DNA of 64,000 nt from CAVRJC01 sp963721435 (GTDB lineage: Bacteria; Actinomycetota; Acidimicrobiia; IMCC26256; DASPTH01). This document shows positions 27,565-36,666 of this stretch, one piece after another (position 1 is the stretch's first letter; every line of letters begins with the position of its first letter). The translations under genes and the position numbers were made by a program. Below the pieces are notes generated by a model. It made no database searches, had not been told where the DNA came from, and saw nothing but the letters and a program-made list of their open reading frames with translations. The DNA is taken from contig CAVRJC010000011.1 of the NCBI GenBank assembly GCA_963721435.1, positions 1 through 64,000 of the forward strand, given 5' to 3'.

Positions 27565-27990
27565 GTGGGTACTCCGGAGTTCTTCGACGCGGCGAGTACG
27601 CCGTTCACGTCGTTGGTGGACGTGTTCCGCCACCAGGAGTCGCCGATCCCGACGAGTGAGCTCGCCGCGACGGCCGTGCGTGTGCACCACCCCGGGCGTG
27701 AGGGGCTGCAGCTGTTCGAGCTCCGTCTCGACCCCGGGACACGCGGTGAGTCACACGCACACATCGAGGACGAGATCATCGTCGTGGTCGAAGGCGAGCT
27801 GCGGTTCGGCGCGCGCACGCTCGGCGCGGGCTCGTCGGTGATGGTCCCCGGCGGGACGCTGTACGCGTTCGTCGCCGGGCCCGACGGCTGCACCTTCCTG
27901 AACTTCCGTCCCCGCGCCGACTCGAGCTACATCCCGAAGTCCGAATTCACCCGTCACGCGTCAGGAGCCGAGCTGCCGCCGCTCGAGTGA
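27565..27990 (+). CDS. Cupin-domain protein
   Basis: 141 residues. Cupin motif 1 is GESHAHIEDEIIVVVEGELRF (His, His, Glu ligands) and motif 2 is VPGGTLYAFVAGPDG. Start is GTG 27565 after AGGAGGTCGCA, a strong ribosome-binding site. It is 9 bases after the hydrolase and overlaps the nitroreductase by GTGA, so the four genes at 25930-28622 form one unit. Substrate unknown. Confidence 0.87.
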   Translation: MGTPEFFDAASTPFTSLVDVFRHQESPIPTSELAATAVRVHHPGREGLQLFELRLDPGTRGESHAHIEDEIIVVVEGELRFGARTLGAGSSVMVPGGTLYAFVAGPDGCTFLNFRPRADSSYIPKSEFTRHASGAELPPLE

Positions 27991-28622
27991 CGACGCAGGA
28001 GTCCGTACCCATGGAGCACAGCCGACTGTCCATGCCGCTGGGTGAGGCGCTGTTCACCCAGCGTTCGATCCGGCGGTTCAAGCCTGACCCGATCCCGATC
28101 GACGACATTCGCCTCGTGCTGGAGGCAGCGGCGAAGGCGCCGAACGGCGGCAACCAGCAGATCGCGCGGTTCCTCGTCGTCGAGGACAGCGCGACGATCG
28201 AAGAGTTCGGTCGCCTGTACCACGAAGCATGGTGGGCCAAGCGCCGCGACGAGGGCTTCCACGATCGCGAGGCCCTCCCTCGTCATTATCACTCGGCGGC
28301 CGGACTGGCCGACGCGATGCAAGACGTGCCGTGTGTCGTGTTCGCGTTCGCGTTGCGCAACGGCCCCGCGCATTCCGTGATCCCGTCAGTGCAGAACCTG
28401 ATGCTCGTGGCGCGGGCGCTGGGGATCGGCAGTGTCCCGACGACGCTCCATCCTGACGTGATGGATCGCTTCTACGCGATGTTCGACATCCCCGACGACG
28501 TCGGCTTCCACTTCTGCGTCCCGCTCGGATATCCGCGGGGCAACTTCGGACCGACCGACCGCAAACCCACATCCGAGACGACTTTCCTCAACCGATGGGG
28601 CGCGCCAGTTCCCTGGACCTGA
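27987..28622 (+). CDS. Nitroreductase family flavoprotein
   Basis: 211 residues. FMN-binding segment RSIRRFKPDPIPIDDIRLVLEAAAKAPNGGNQQIARFLVV and the C-terminal helix SVQNLMLVARALGIGSVPTT with PLGYPRGNFGPTDRKP. It resembles the other nitroreductase at 20997-21599. GTG 27987 overlaps the cupin stop. Last gene of the unit. The 143 bases to the histidine kinase hold no gene I can support. Confidence 0.88.
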   Translation: MTTQESVPMEHSRLSMPLGEALFTQRSIRRFKPDPIPIDDIRLVLEAAAKAPNGGNQQIARFLVVEDSATIEEFGRLYHEAWWAKRRDEGFHDREALPRHYHSAAGLADAMQDVPCVVFAFALRNGPAHSVIPSVQNLMLVARALGIGSVPTTLHPDVMDRFYAMFDIPDDVGFHFCVPLGYPRGNFGPTDRKPTSETTFLNRWGAPVPWT

Positions 28623-28765
28623 ACTCGCATGTGCTCGACGTCGCGTGGTTCAGCTCCGAGCGATGAAGACGAGCTCGACGGAGAAGGGACGTCGGCCGTC
28701 GGGTCGGACGACCACTCGTCGATGTTGGTGCCACGCCGATGGGTAGCGATCTTCTGCGCTGAACG

Positions 28766-30256
28766 CTATGAATCGCTGCCCATTGGCTCGTCGGCATCCG
28801 CGGAGGTTGCCGGCAGGGTCACGACGAATCGCGTGCCGATGCTGCCGATCGGCTCCACGTGGGCGTCGCCGCCCATCGCACCGGCCAGCTCGCGCACGAT
28901 GGCGAGCCCGATCCCGGTGCCGACCGCGCGGCCCGGCACCGTGCGTGAGGCATAGAGCCGTTCGAACACGTGCGGAAGGTCCTCGGGGCTGATTCCCGGG
29001 CCGTCGTCGTCGACGGTGATCCGGGCCACCCCGGCCGACTGGGCGAGGCCGACGGTCACCGACGACGTCGCGTACTTCAACGCGTTCTCGACCAGGTTGG
29101 CGACGATCTGGGCGAGCCGCTCCGGATCCGCGTTCATCGGCACCGCGCCGTCGGCGTCGAACGCGATGGTGAGGCCGATGTCGTCACCCTGGGGACGGAA
29201 CGCGTCGACGGTCTCGGCGACGACTTCACGCGCGTCGATCGGGCGGGGGGCGAGCGAGAACTGGTGCGCGTCGAGCCGGGCGAGGTCGAGCAGGTCGGCG
29301 ACCAGGCGTTGCAGTCGACGCGCCTCGGCCGAGATGACCTCCGCGGCGTGGAGTTGCTCCTCACGGTCGGAGACGGTGCCGTCCGCGATCGCCTGCGAAT
29401 ACCCGCGAATCGAGGTGAGCGGTGTGCGGAGGTCGTGCGACACGCTGAGCAGGAACGCGCGCTCGTGGCCGCGCGCGTTCTGGAGCTCCTCACCCATGGT
29501 GTTGATCGCGTCGGCGAGCTCGCCGAGCTCGTCGTGCGGGACGTCCGTGAGGTCGACTCGCGCCGAGAAGTCGCCGCTCGCGATGCGACCCGCCGTCGTC
29601 TCCATCGCCGCGATCGGCCGCGTGATGCGGCGGGCCAGGAACGCGGCGACCACGGCGGCGACCACGATCGCGCCCAGCGCGGCCAGGAGCACGACGCCGC
29701 TCGACTGCCCGAACGGCCGGGTCTCGACGTTTTTGGCGAGCACGACGACCGGGGTGAGCCCGCGGACCTGTGCGAGCGGCGTGGCGACGAACACCGTGTT
29801 GCCGTCGCGCCCGGTCTGCGTCTCGCCCGCGAGCAGCGCCTGGGTGTCGAGGTCACCCGGCGACACGCCCGGTGGCAGCTTGAGGAGTGAGCTCTCCGTG
29901 CCGAACAGCTTGCCCAGGATCTCCTGCTGGTCGCCGTTCGCGTCGAGGGCGATGACCGCGCCGTCCGACACGGTGAGCGTCGTCTCGACGAGCTTCTTCA
30001 CGCGCGGCGCGAGGTTCGTGCCGGCCAGTCGATCCCGCAGCTGCTGCAACGTGAGCTTGTCGGCGCCGCTGAACACGTCGCTCAACGCGGTCGCGACCTC
30101 GGGGGCCTGCTGCTGCAGCTCGCTCCGCGCGCTGTTCGTGGCGGTGCGGCGCGCCAGGCTCGCGGTGATCCCCGCGGTCACGACGAGCACACCCAGCGCG
30201 ATCGCGAGCATCGCGACGGTGAGTCGCGTGCGCAGCCTGCGCCGCGGTCGCCTCAC
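28766..30256 (-). CDS. Membrane-bound sensor histidine kinase
   Basis: 496 residues. A short basic N-terminus, TM1 at about 18-38, an extracytoplasmic sensor of about 130 residues, TM2 at about 170-192, HAMP (ARRITRPIAAMETTAGRI), HisKA with phospho-acceptor His in LLSVSHDLRTPLTSIRGY, and HATPase_c with N box (VENALKY), G1 (DDGPGISPEDLPHVF) and G2 (GTGIGLAIVREL). GTG 30256 overlaps the response-regulator stop (GTGA), so the pair is translated together. The signal is unknown. Confidence 0.93.
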   Translation of the reverse strand: MRRPRRRLRTRLTVAMLAIALGVLVVTAGITASLARRTATNSARSELQQQAPEVATALSDVFSGADKLTLQQLRDRLAGTNLAPRVKKLVETTLTVSDGAVIALDANGDQQEILGKLFGTESSLLKLPPGVSPGDLDTQALLAGETQTGRDGNTVFVATPLAQVRGLTPVVVLAKNVETRPFGQSSGVVLLAALGAIVVAAVVAAFLARRITRPIAAMETTAGRIASGDFSARVDLTDVPHDELGELADAINTMGEELQNARGHERAFLLSVSHDLRTPLTSIRGYSQAIADGTVSDREEQLHAAEVISAEARRLQRLVADLLDLARLDAHQFSLAPRPIDAREVVAETVDAFRPQGDDIGLTIAFDADGAVPMNADPERLAQIVANLVENALKYATSSVTVGLAQSAGVARITVDDDGPGISPEDLPHVFERLYASRTVPGRAVGTGIGLAIVRELAGAMGGDAHVEPIGSIGTRFVVTLPATSADADEPMGSDS

Positions 30257-30942
30257 GTCGAAACGGAGGGCTTCGCCGACTCCAGGCGGTAACCGATGCC
30301 CCGCACCGTCGTGATCTCGACCGCGTCCCCGAGCTTCTTGCGGACCTGCGCGATGTGCACGTCGACGGTCCGGGCGTCGCCGAACCAGTCGTAGCCCCAC
30401 ACGCCGTCGAGGATCTGCTGACGCGAGAGTGCGAGGCCCGGGCGCTCGGCGAGGAACCGGAGCAGCTCGAACTCCTTGGTCGTGAACTCGATGGGCTCGT
30501 TGCCGACGCGGACCTCGCGGCGCCCGGTGTCGATCGCCACGTTGCCGGCCTGCACGACTTCGGGCGGGGGCCCGCCGTCGGCGCGCCGGAGGACGGCCTT
30601 CACGCGCGCCACCAGCTCCGCGGGCGAGAACGGCTTGGTGAGGTAGTCGTCGCCGCCGAGCTCGAGGCCGAGCACGCGGTCGATCTCGCCGTCTCGCGCG
30701 GTGAGGAAGATGACGGGCAGCTGCGACGTCTGGCGGATCCGCTTGCACACCTCGAGGCCATCGATGTCGGGAAGGCCGACGTCGAGCACCACGAGCCGGG
30801 GCCGTTGGTCGCGGACGGCCTCCAGCCCGGACTCACCGGTCGCGCACTTCAGGACGCGGAACCCCTCACGGGTCAGGTAGAGGTCGACGAGATCGGCGAT
30901 GTTCGGCTCGTCGTCGACGACGACGATGGTGCCTCGTTCCAT
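30253..30942 (-). CDS. OmpR/PhoB family response regulator
   Basis: 229 residues. The receiver domain has VVDDEPN, the phosphorylated Asp in VLDVGLPDIDGLEV, and KPFSPAELVARVKAVLRR; the winged-helix domain has VEITTVRGIGYRLE. Located directly upstream of its kinase. ATG 30942 is taken; an in-frame start eight codons upstream is less likely. It is divergent from trpC, and an inverted repeat (GTGTAAG at 30986, CTTACAC at 31017) lies between them. Confidence 0.93.
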   Translation of the reverse strand: MERGTIVVVDDEPNIADLVDLYLTREGFRVLKCATGESGLEAVRDQRPRLVVLDVGLPDIDGLEVCKRIRQTSQLPVIFLTARDGEIDRVLGLELGGDDYLTKPFSPAELVARVKAVLRRADGGPPPEVVQAGNVAIDTGRREVRVGNEPIEFTTKEFELLRFLAERPGLALSRQQILDGVWGYDWFGDARTVDVHIAQVRKKLGDAVEITTVRGIGYRLESAKPSVST

Positions 30943-31031
30943 CCGCTCATCGTCGCACGTCGCCAACCCGGAGAGCGTGAGGGCCGTGTAAGCGGAGTGT
31001 GATGGGAGGCGGTTCTCTTACACTTCTGCCC

Positions 31032-31838
31032 GTGACGGTGCTCGACGAGATCCTCGCGACCAAACGCGACGAGGTCACGATGCTGCACCGGCCCGAGGTT
31101 CGGTCCCTCCTGCGGTCACGCGCGCTCGAGGCCCCGCCTGCTCGTGACTTCGCCGGTGCGATCGCGGCCCGAGCGGCGGCCGGGAACGTCGCGGTCATCG
31201 CCGAGATCAAGCGCCGGTCGCCGTCGAAGGGCGATCTGGCACCCGACCTCGACCCGGCGGCCACCGCGAAGGCCTACGACGCCGGTGGCGCGGCGTGCCT
31301 CTCGGTGCTCACCGACGGCCCGTACTTCGGGGGCTCGGTCGCCGACCTCGAAGCAGCGCGGGCGGCGACCGCAGTGCCCCTGCTCCGCAAGGACTTCACC
31401 ATCGACGAGATCCAGGTGTTCGAGGCGCGCGCGATCGGCGCCGACGCGGTGCTGCTGATCGCGGCCGCGCTGCCCGACGACGCGCACTTCGCCGACCTCC
31501 ACGCGCTCGCGCTCGAGCTCGGGCTCGCAGTGCTGGTCGAGACGCACAACGACGCCGAGCTCGAGCGCGCGCTGGCGATCGGTGCTCGGATCGTCGGGGT
31601 GAACGCGCGCGACCTCGGCACGTTCGCCGAGGATCTCGGTGTGGGGGAGCAACTCGCCGCGCTCGTGCCCGCCGGTGTGCTCGCGGTGGCGGAGAGCGCC
31701 ATCCGCACGATCGACGACGCCACCCGCATGGCCGACGCCGGATTCGACGCGGTGCTCGTCGGCGAGATGCTGGTGAAGTCCGACGACCCGACCGCGGTCG
31801 TGCACGAGCTCAGCGCCATCGAACGGAGCCCGCGGTGA
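31032..31838 (+). CDS. trpC: Indole-3-glycerol phosphate synthase
   Basis: 268 residues, (beta/alpha)8 barrel that closes the indole ring in tryptophan synthesis. Catalytic Lys in EIKRRSPSKG and in LLRKDFTIDEIQVFEA, Glu in VLVETHNDAELE, then VNARDLGTF and SAIRTIDD. GTG 31032 chosen; an upstream in-frame start would add a low-quality N-terminus. trpC is followed by the TrpB2-like gene after 59 bases, and trpF-B-A follow after a convergent membrane gene. Confidence 0.95.
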   Translation: MTVLDEILATKRDEVTMLHRPEVRSLLRSRALEAPPARDFAGAIAARAAAGNVAVIAEIKRRSPSKGDLAPDLDPAATAKAYDAGGAACLSVLTDGPYFGGSVADLEAARAATAVPLLRKDFTIDEIQVFEARAIGADAVLLIAAALPDDAHFADLHALALELGLAVLVETHNDAELERALAIGARIVGVNARDLGTFAEDLGVGEQLAALVPAGVLAVAESAIRTIDDATRMADAGFDAVLVGEMLVKSDDPTAVVHELSAIERSPR

Positions 31839-31897
31839 CGGGCGCGCGGCGACGACCCTGACCGATCAGTCCCCCTCGTCGTAAGGAGAGAACGCCC

Positions 31898-33148
31898 ATG
31901 CGCTATCAGCTCGCTCCCGACCAGATCCCCTCCGCGTGGTTCAACGTGCTGCCGGTGATGCCCGAGCCACTGCAGCCGCCGCTGCACCCGGGCACGAAGC
32001 AACCCGTCGGTCCCGACGACCTCGCGCCGTTGTTCCCGATGGCGCTCATCGCGCAGGAGATGTCGGCCGAGCCGTGGATCGACGTGCCGGGCGAGGTGCT
32101 CGACATCCTGCGCTTGTGGCGGCCGACGCCGTTGGTGCGCGCGGAACGCCTCGAACGCGCGCTCGGCACCCCGGCGCGGATCTACTACAAGGACGAGTCG
32201 GTGTCGCCCGCGGGCTCGCACAAGCCCAACACTGCGGTGCCGCAGGCCTTCTACAACAAGGCCGAAGGCGTGGCGCGCATCGCGACCGAGACCGGCGCGG
32301 GCCAATGGGGGAGCGCGCTCGCGTTCTCGTGCGCGCAGTTCGACATCGAGTGCATGGTCTACATGGTGCGGGCGTCGTACCGGCAGAAGCCGTACCGCAA
32401 GATCCTGATGGAGGTGTGGGGCGCGCAGGTGGTGCCGTCGCCGGTCGACGATCCCGACAGCCCCGGTTCGCTCGGGCTCGCGATCAGCGACGCGGTGCGC
32501 GACGCCGCAACGCGCGACGACACGCACTACTCACTCGGCTCGGTGCTGAACCACGTGCTGCTGCACCAGACGGTGATCGGCCTCGAGGCGAAGGAGCAGC
32601 TCGCGCTCGCGGGCGAGGAGCGGCCCGACGTCGTCATCGGGTGCTGCGGCGGTGGATCGAATCTCGGCGGCATCGCGCTGCCGTTCGTGCCCGACGCCGA
32701 CGTGCGACTGGTCGCAGTGGAGCCTTCATCGTGCCCGACGCTCACCGAAGGCACGTTCGACTACGACTTCGGCGACACCGCGGGCATGACCCCGCTGCTG
32801 CCGATGTACACCCTCGGCCACGAGTTCATCCCGCCGTCGATCCACGCCGGTGGGCTGCGCTACCACGGCGACTCGCCGATCATCTCGTCGCTGGTGCGCT
32901 CCGGCCGCATGGAGGCGGTCGCGTACCCGCAGGGCAAGACGTTCGAAGCGGCGGTGCAGTTCGCGCGCGCCGAGGGCAAGATCCCCGCTCCCGAGACCGG
33001 TCACGCCATCCGCGCCGCGATCGACGAGGCGCTCGCGGCCAAGGAGTCAGGCGAGGAGCGCGTGATCCTCTTCAACTACTCCGGCCACGGCCTGCTCGAC
33101 CTCGCCGCCTACGACGACTTCCTCAACGGCAGGCTCATCGACGGCTGA
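31898..33148 (+). CDS. TrpB2-type tryptophan synthase beta-like protein
   Basis: 416 residues, longer than canonical TrpB (here at 34619-35899) and with the TrpB2 features: N-terminal extension, RPTPLVRAERLERALGTPARIYYKDESVSPAGSHKPNTA with the PLP lysine in GSHKPN, GAGQWGSALAF, CCGGGSNLGG for the phosphate group and a Glu in VAVEPSSCPTL. TrpB2 enzymes condense indole with O-phosphoserine or serine, often without TrpA, so it may salvage indole. It lies between trpC and trpF and follows a strong AAGGAGAG ribosome-binding site. Confidence 0.93.
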   Translation: MRYQLAPDQIPSAWFNVLPVMPEPLQPPLHPGTKQPVGPDDLAPLFPMALIAQEMSAEPWIDVPGEVLDILRLWRPTPLVRAERLERALGTPARIYYKDESVSPAGSHKPNTAVPQAFYNKAEGVARIATETGAGQWGSALAFSCAQFDIECMVYMVRASYRQKPYRKILMEVWGAQVVPSPVDDPDSPGSLGLAISDAVRDAATRDDTHYSLGSVLNHVLLHQTVIGLEAKEQLALAGEERPDVVIGCCGGGSNLGGIALPFVPDADVRLVAVEPSSCPTLTEGTFDYDFGDTAGMTPLLPMYTLGHEFIPPSIHAGGLRYHGDSPIISSLVRSGRMEAVAYPQGKTFEAAVQFARAEGKIPAPETGHAIRAAIDEALAAKESGEERVILFNYSGHGLLDLAAYDDFLNGRLIDG

Positions 33149-33888
33149 CCGCGCCTGCGCCAGTAGTACGAGAAGCCGGCGTACACGACGATCGCGTACG
33201 CCCAGCCCATGAGGATGTCGAACACGAAGTGGTCGGCGGTGTACACGAGCGTGAACGACATCGCGAGCGCGTAGCCGACAAGAAGGATGCGCCACCGGCC
33301 CGCACGCGGCCAGAAGAACAGCAGGACCATGAACGGCCACGCCGCGTGCAGCGACGGCAGCGCGCCGACCGGGAACGCGTAGTTGCTCTTCTCGCCGAAC
33401 ACCGCGGCCACGTTGTCGAGCCCGAGGCTCAGCCACACCTCGCGCACGACGCGCACGGTGTGCGGCATGTCGCCGCGCAAGCTCGCGAGCCATGGCGGGA
33501 AGGACGGGTACAGGAGGTAGGTGGCAAAACCCGCGAACGTGACGGTGAGGATCAGGGCGCGGAACTTGAGGAATTTCGGGTAGGCGACGAGCCACAGCAC
33601 CACTGCGATGGTGACGGTCACGACGAAGTGGCTCAGGTACACGAGCCAGGTCAGGTAGTCGTACCAGAAGAGGTGGCCGGCGCCGTGCCAGAGGTCGCGT
33701 TGGAGCGTGACCGTCGGCGCGGTGCCGAACACCCATTCGTCGAAGCCGAGCTGCGGGTCGACGTGCGCGCGCGGCACCATCGTGTCGGCGAGCTCGTGCA
33801 GCACCGCGTAGGCCACGAGGATCAACAGGACGGGCGCCCAGTCGAGCACGAAGCGCTTGAAGGTTCGGGGTGGCGAGAGCGCTTCCAT
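33109..33888 (-). CDS. PAP2-superfamily membrane phosphatase
   Basis: 259 residues, with about six hydrophobic segments. PAP2 motif 2 is seen as PSLHAAWPFM and motif 3 as HFVFDILMGWAY, with motif 1 less clear. It may act on lipid phosphates or inositol phosphotransfer in the cell envelope. It is read against the trp genes, its 3' end overlaps the TrpB2-like stop by 40 bases, and it interrupts the trp run. ATG 33888 is used. Confidence 0.82.
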   Translation of the reverse strand: MEALSPPRTFKRFVLDWAPVLLILVAYAVLHELADTMVPRAHVDPQLGFDEWVFGTAPTVTLQRDLWHGAGHLFWYDYLTWLVYLSHFVVTVTIAVVLWLVAYPKFLKFRALILTVTFAGFATYLLYPSFPPWLASLRGDMPHTVRVVREVWLSLGLDNVAAVFGEKSNYAFPVGALPSLHAAWPFMVLLFFWPRAGRWRILLVGYALAMSFTLVYTADHFVFDILMGWAYAIVVYAGFSYYWRRRGQPSMSLPLRKSS

Positions 33889-33941
33889 CGGGTGCGAATG
33901 TACGCCGGACGCCGGAGGACCTCCGGTACCCTCGGTGCCCG

Positions 33942-34622
33942 ATGTGGATCAAGATCTGCGGAATCACGAATGAGGAGGACGCCCTCCTCGCCGTCGCGCT
34001 CGGTACCGACGCGCTCGGCTTCGTGTTCGCGCCGGGGAGCCCCCGCCAGGTCACGCCCCAGATCGTCGGCGAGATCCTCCATCGCCTGCCTGCCGGGGTC
34101 ATCACGGTCGGCGTCTTCCGCGACGAGGTCAAGGAGCGGGTGGTCGAGATCGTGAACACCCTGGGCCTCGGGGGGGCCCAGCTCCACGGTCGCGAGCCGT
34201 TGTCCGACGTGCGCTGGATCCGCCGGCGGGTCCCGTTCGTGATCCAGGGCTTCGCGGCCGGTGATCCCGCCATCGCGGCGGTCGCCAACGGGCCCGTCGA
34301 CATCGTGCTCGTCGACGCCAACGAGCCCGGTGGCGGCATCGTCTTCGACTGGGCGCTCGCCGACTCGGTGCCCGCAGGAGTGCGGCTGTTGCTCGCGGGC
34401 GGGCTCCACGGCGACAACGTGGCCAACGCCATCCAGCGGGTGCGGCCGTGGGGCGTCGACGTGTCGAGCGGGGTCGAGACCACGCCGGGATCGGGTCGCA
34501 AGGACGCCCGCAAGCTGCGGCTGTTCATCGAGAACGCGCGGGCGGCGGGTGAGGCGCTGGGTGGCGACGGCTGGCGCCCCGATCCGGAAGCTGCACCCTA
34601 CGACTGGATGGCCGAGGGATGA
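33942..34622 (+). CDS. trpF: Phosphoribosylanthranilate isomerase
   Basis: 226 residues. Barrel enzyme of tryptophan synthesis. N-terminal KICGITNEEDALLAVALG carries the catalytic Cys, FVFAPGSPRQVTP follows, VDIVLVDA the catalytic Asp, then LLAGGLHGDNV and GVDVSSGVETTPGSGRKD. The extended C-terminus is unremarkable. The stop overlaps trpB (ATGA at 34619-34622). Presence of trpF makes a PriA-type dual-function HisA unnecessary. Confidence 0.96.
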   Translation: MWIKICGITNEEDALLAVALGTDALGFVFAPGSPRQVTPQIVGEILHRLPAGVITVGVFRDEVKERVVEIVNTLGLGGAQLHGREPLSDVRWIRRRVPFVIQGFAAGDPAIAAVANGPVDIVLVDANEPGGGIVFDWALADSVPAGVRLLLAGGLHGDNVANAIQRVRPWGVDVSSGVETTPGSGRKDARKLRLFIENARAAGEALGGDGWRPDPEAAPYDWMAEG

Positions 34623-35899
34623 GCGGGAGCGAAGCGGTTGCAAGGAAGCAGGAAGAGCACATGACGGTTCCCGCACGCGGGGAAGCGGTGCACCTCGATC
34701 CACCCGGCCCCGAGCCTGTCGGCCTCGGCCGCTTCGGCGAGTTCGGTGGGCGTTTCGTGCCCGAGACCCTCGTCCCCGCGCTGATCGAGCTCGAAGCCGA
34801 GTTCCGCGCGGCCTGGAGCTCCGACGAGTTCCGTGCCGAGTTCAGTTCGCTGCTGCAGCACTACGCCGGCCGCCCGACGCCGGTCACCGAGTGCCACCGG
34901 CTGTCGGAGCGGCTCGGGGTGCGCGTGCTGCTCAAGCGCGAAGACCTCACCCACACCGGATCGCACAAGATCAACAACGTGCTCGGGCAGGCGCTGCTCA
35001 CCCGGCGCATGGGCAAGCGACGCGTCATCGCGGAGACCGGCGCCGGTCAGCACGGTGTCGCGACCGCGACCGCGGCCGCGCTGTTCGGGCTCGACTGCGT
35101 GGTGTTCATGGGCGCAGTCGACACCGAGCGGCAGGCACTCAACGTGTTCCGCATGAAGCTGCTCGGCGCCGACGTGGTGCCCGTCACCAGCGGCAGTGCC
35201 ACGCTGAAGGACGCGATCAACGAGGCCCTGCGCGACTGGGTCGCGTCGGTCGAGAGCACCCACTACTGCATCGGCTCGGTCGTCGGCCCGCATCCGTACC
35301 CATGGATGGTGCGCGAGTTCCAGCGCGTGGTCGGCGACGAGGCGCGTGAGCAGTGCCGCGCCCTGCTCGGCGACGACCCCGACATGGTGGTCGCGTGCGT
35401 CGGCGGCGGCTCCAACGCGATCGGCACCTTCGCCGGCTTCCTCGACACTCGCGCACGCCTCGTGGGCATCGAGGCGGGTGGCTACGGGCTCGAGTCCGGC
35501 CGGCACGGCGCGTCGGTGGCACGCGGTGTCCCCGGCGTGTTGCACGGCGCTCGTTCGCTGTTCCTCCAGGACGAAGACGGTCAGATCCTCGAGGCGCACT
35601 CGATCAGCGCGGGTCTCGACTACCCGGGCGTCGGCCCCGAGCACGCCGAGCTCGCCGCCACCGGTCGGGCCGAGTACCAGTCGGCGACCGACGACGAAGC
35701 GCTCGCAGGCCTCCAACTGCTCTCGGTCACCGAGGGCATCATTCCCGCGCTCGAGCCCGCGCACGCGATCGGCTGGCTTGCCCGCGAGGCCGGCCATGCG
35801 GTGCCGTCCGGATCCACGGTGCTCGTCACCCTCTCGGGCCGCGGCGACAAGGACGCAGCCCAGGTCGCGGAGCGGCTCACGGGCGAGCGGCTCGCGTGA
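34619..35899 (+). CDS. trpB: Tryptophan synthase beta chain
   Basis: 426 residues. Canonical TrpB: FGEFGGRFVPETLVPAL, PLP lysine in THTGSHKINNVLGQ, ETGAGQHGVATAT, GSVVGPHPYPWMV, CVGGGSNAIG and GLDYPGVGPEHA. It condenses indole and serine in the TrpA2B2 complex. ATG 34619 overlaps trpF; a later ATG at 34661 is possible. The stop overlaps trpA (GTGA). Confidence 0.97.
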   Translation: MSGSEAVARKQEEHMTVPARGEAVHLDPPGPEPVGLGRFGEFGGRFVPETLVPALIELEAEFRAAWSSDEFRAEFSSLLQHYAGRPTPVTECHRLSERLGVRVLLKREDLTHTGSHKINNVLGQALLTRRMGKRRVIAETGAGQHGVATATAAALFGLDCVVFMGAVDTERQALNVFRMKLLGADVVPVTSGSATLKDAINEALRDWVASVESTHYCIGSVVGPHPYPWMVREFQRVVGDEAREQCRALLGDDPDMVVACVGGGSNAIGTFAGFLDTRARLVGIEAGGYGLESGRHGASVARGVPGVLHGARSLFLQDEDGQILEAHSISAGLDYPGVGPEHAELAATGRAEYQSATDDEALAGLQLLSVTEGIIPALEPAHAIGWLAREAGHAVPSGSTVLVTLSGRGDKDAAQVAERLTGERLA

Positions 35900-36666
35900 T
35901 CTCGCTCGAAGCACATCTCCGGGCCCGGCGCGCGGGCGGACACAAGTTGCTCGTGCCGTACGTCACGGGCGGGCTCGAGGGCTGGCTCGATGTCGTGCGC
36001 GCGATCGCCGACGCCGGCGCCGACGCGGTCGAGATCGGGATCCCGTTCTCGGACCCCGTGATGGACGGCATCACGATCCAGGAGGCGTCGCAGCGCGCGC
36101 TCGCGATCGGTGCCACGCCCGCCGGCATCATCGACGAGGCCGGCGGGCTCGATGTCGACATCCCGCTCGCGGTGATGACCTACGTCAACCTGGTCGCGCA
36201 CATGGGCTTCCGCCGCTTCGCGGCCGCGCTCGCCGGCGCGGGCATCTCCGGCGCGATCGTGCCCGACCTGCCGCTCGACGAGCTCGACGGCTGGGGCGAC
36301 GCCGCGGACGCCGCGGGGGTCGAGACCGTGCTCCTCGCGGCGCCGACCACGCCCGACGACCGCCTTCGGGCGATCTGCGAGCGCAGCCACGGCTTCGTCT
36401 ATGGCGTGTCCCTGATGGGTGTCACCGGGGAGCGGAACGCCCTGGCGAGCCAGGCGAAGGAGATGGGGCAGCGCTGCAAGGCGGTCACGGACAAGCCCGT
36501 CCTCCTCGGTGTCGGGATCTCGACCGCCGAGCAGGCCGTGCAGGCGGCGGCGTTCGCTGACGGTGTGATCGTCGGCAGTGCGCTCATCGCCCGGCTGCTG
36601 CGTGGCGACGGGCCGGAGGGCGCGCACGCGCTGATCACCGAGCTCCGCGCCGCACTCGACGCATGA
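35896..36666 (+). CDS. trpA: Tryptophan synthase alpha chain
   Basis: 256 residues. Lyses indole-glycerol phosphate to indole, which is channelled to TrpB. VPYVTGG at the N-terminus, ADAVEIGIPFSDPVMDG with catalytic Glu, then DLPLDE (catalytic Asp region), YGVSLMGVTG and GVGISTAEQA for phosphate binding. GTG start overlaps trpB; the stop overlaps the methylase ATG (ATGA). Confidence 0.97.
   Translation: MISLEAHLRARRAGGHKLLVPYVTGGLEGWLDVVRAIADAGADAVEIGIPFSDPVMDGITIQEASQRALAIGATPAGIIDEAGGLDVDIPLAVMTYVNLVAHMGFRRFAAALAGAGISGAIVPDLPLDELDGWGDAADAAGVETVLLAAPTTPDDRLRAICERSHGFVYGVSLMGVTGERNALASQAKEMGQRCKAVTDKPVLLGVGISTAEQAVQAAAFADGVIVGSALIARLLRGDGPEGAHALITELRAALDA

Noticed and set aside
30986..31023. 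Inverted repeat GTGTAAG/CTTACAC between the response regulator and trpC as an attenuator
   Set aside because: Only a 7-bp stem with a 24-base loop and no leader peptide with Trp codons; it may be a promoter or operator element but evidence is thin.
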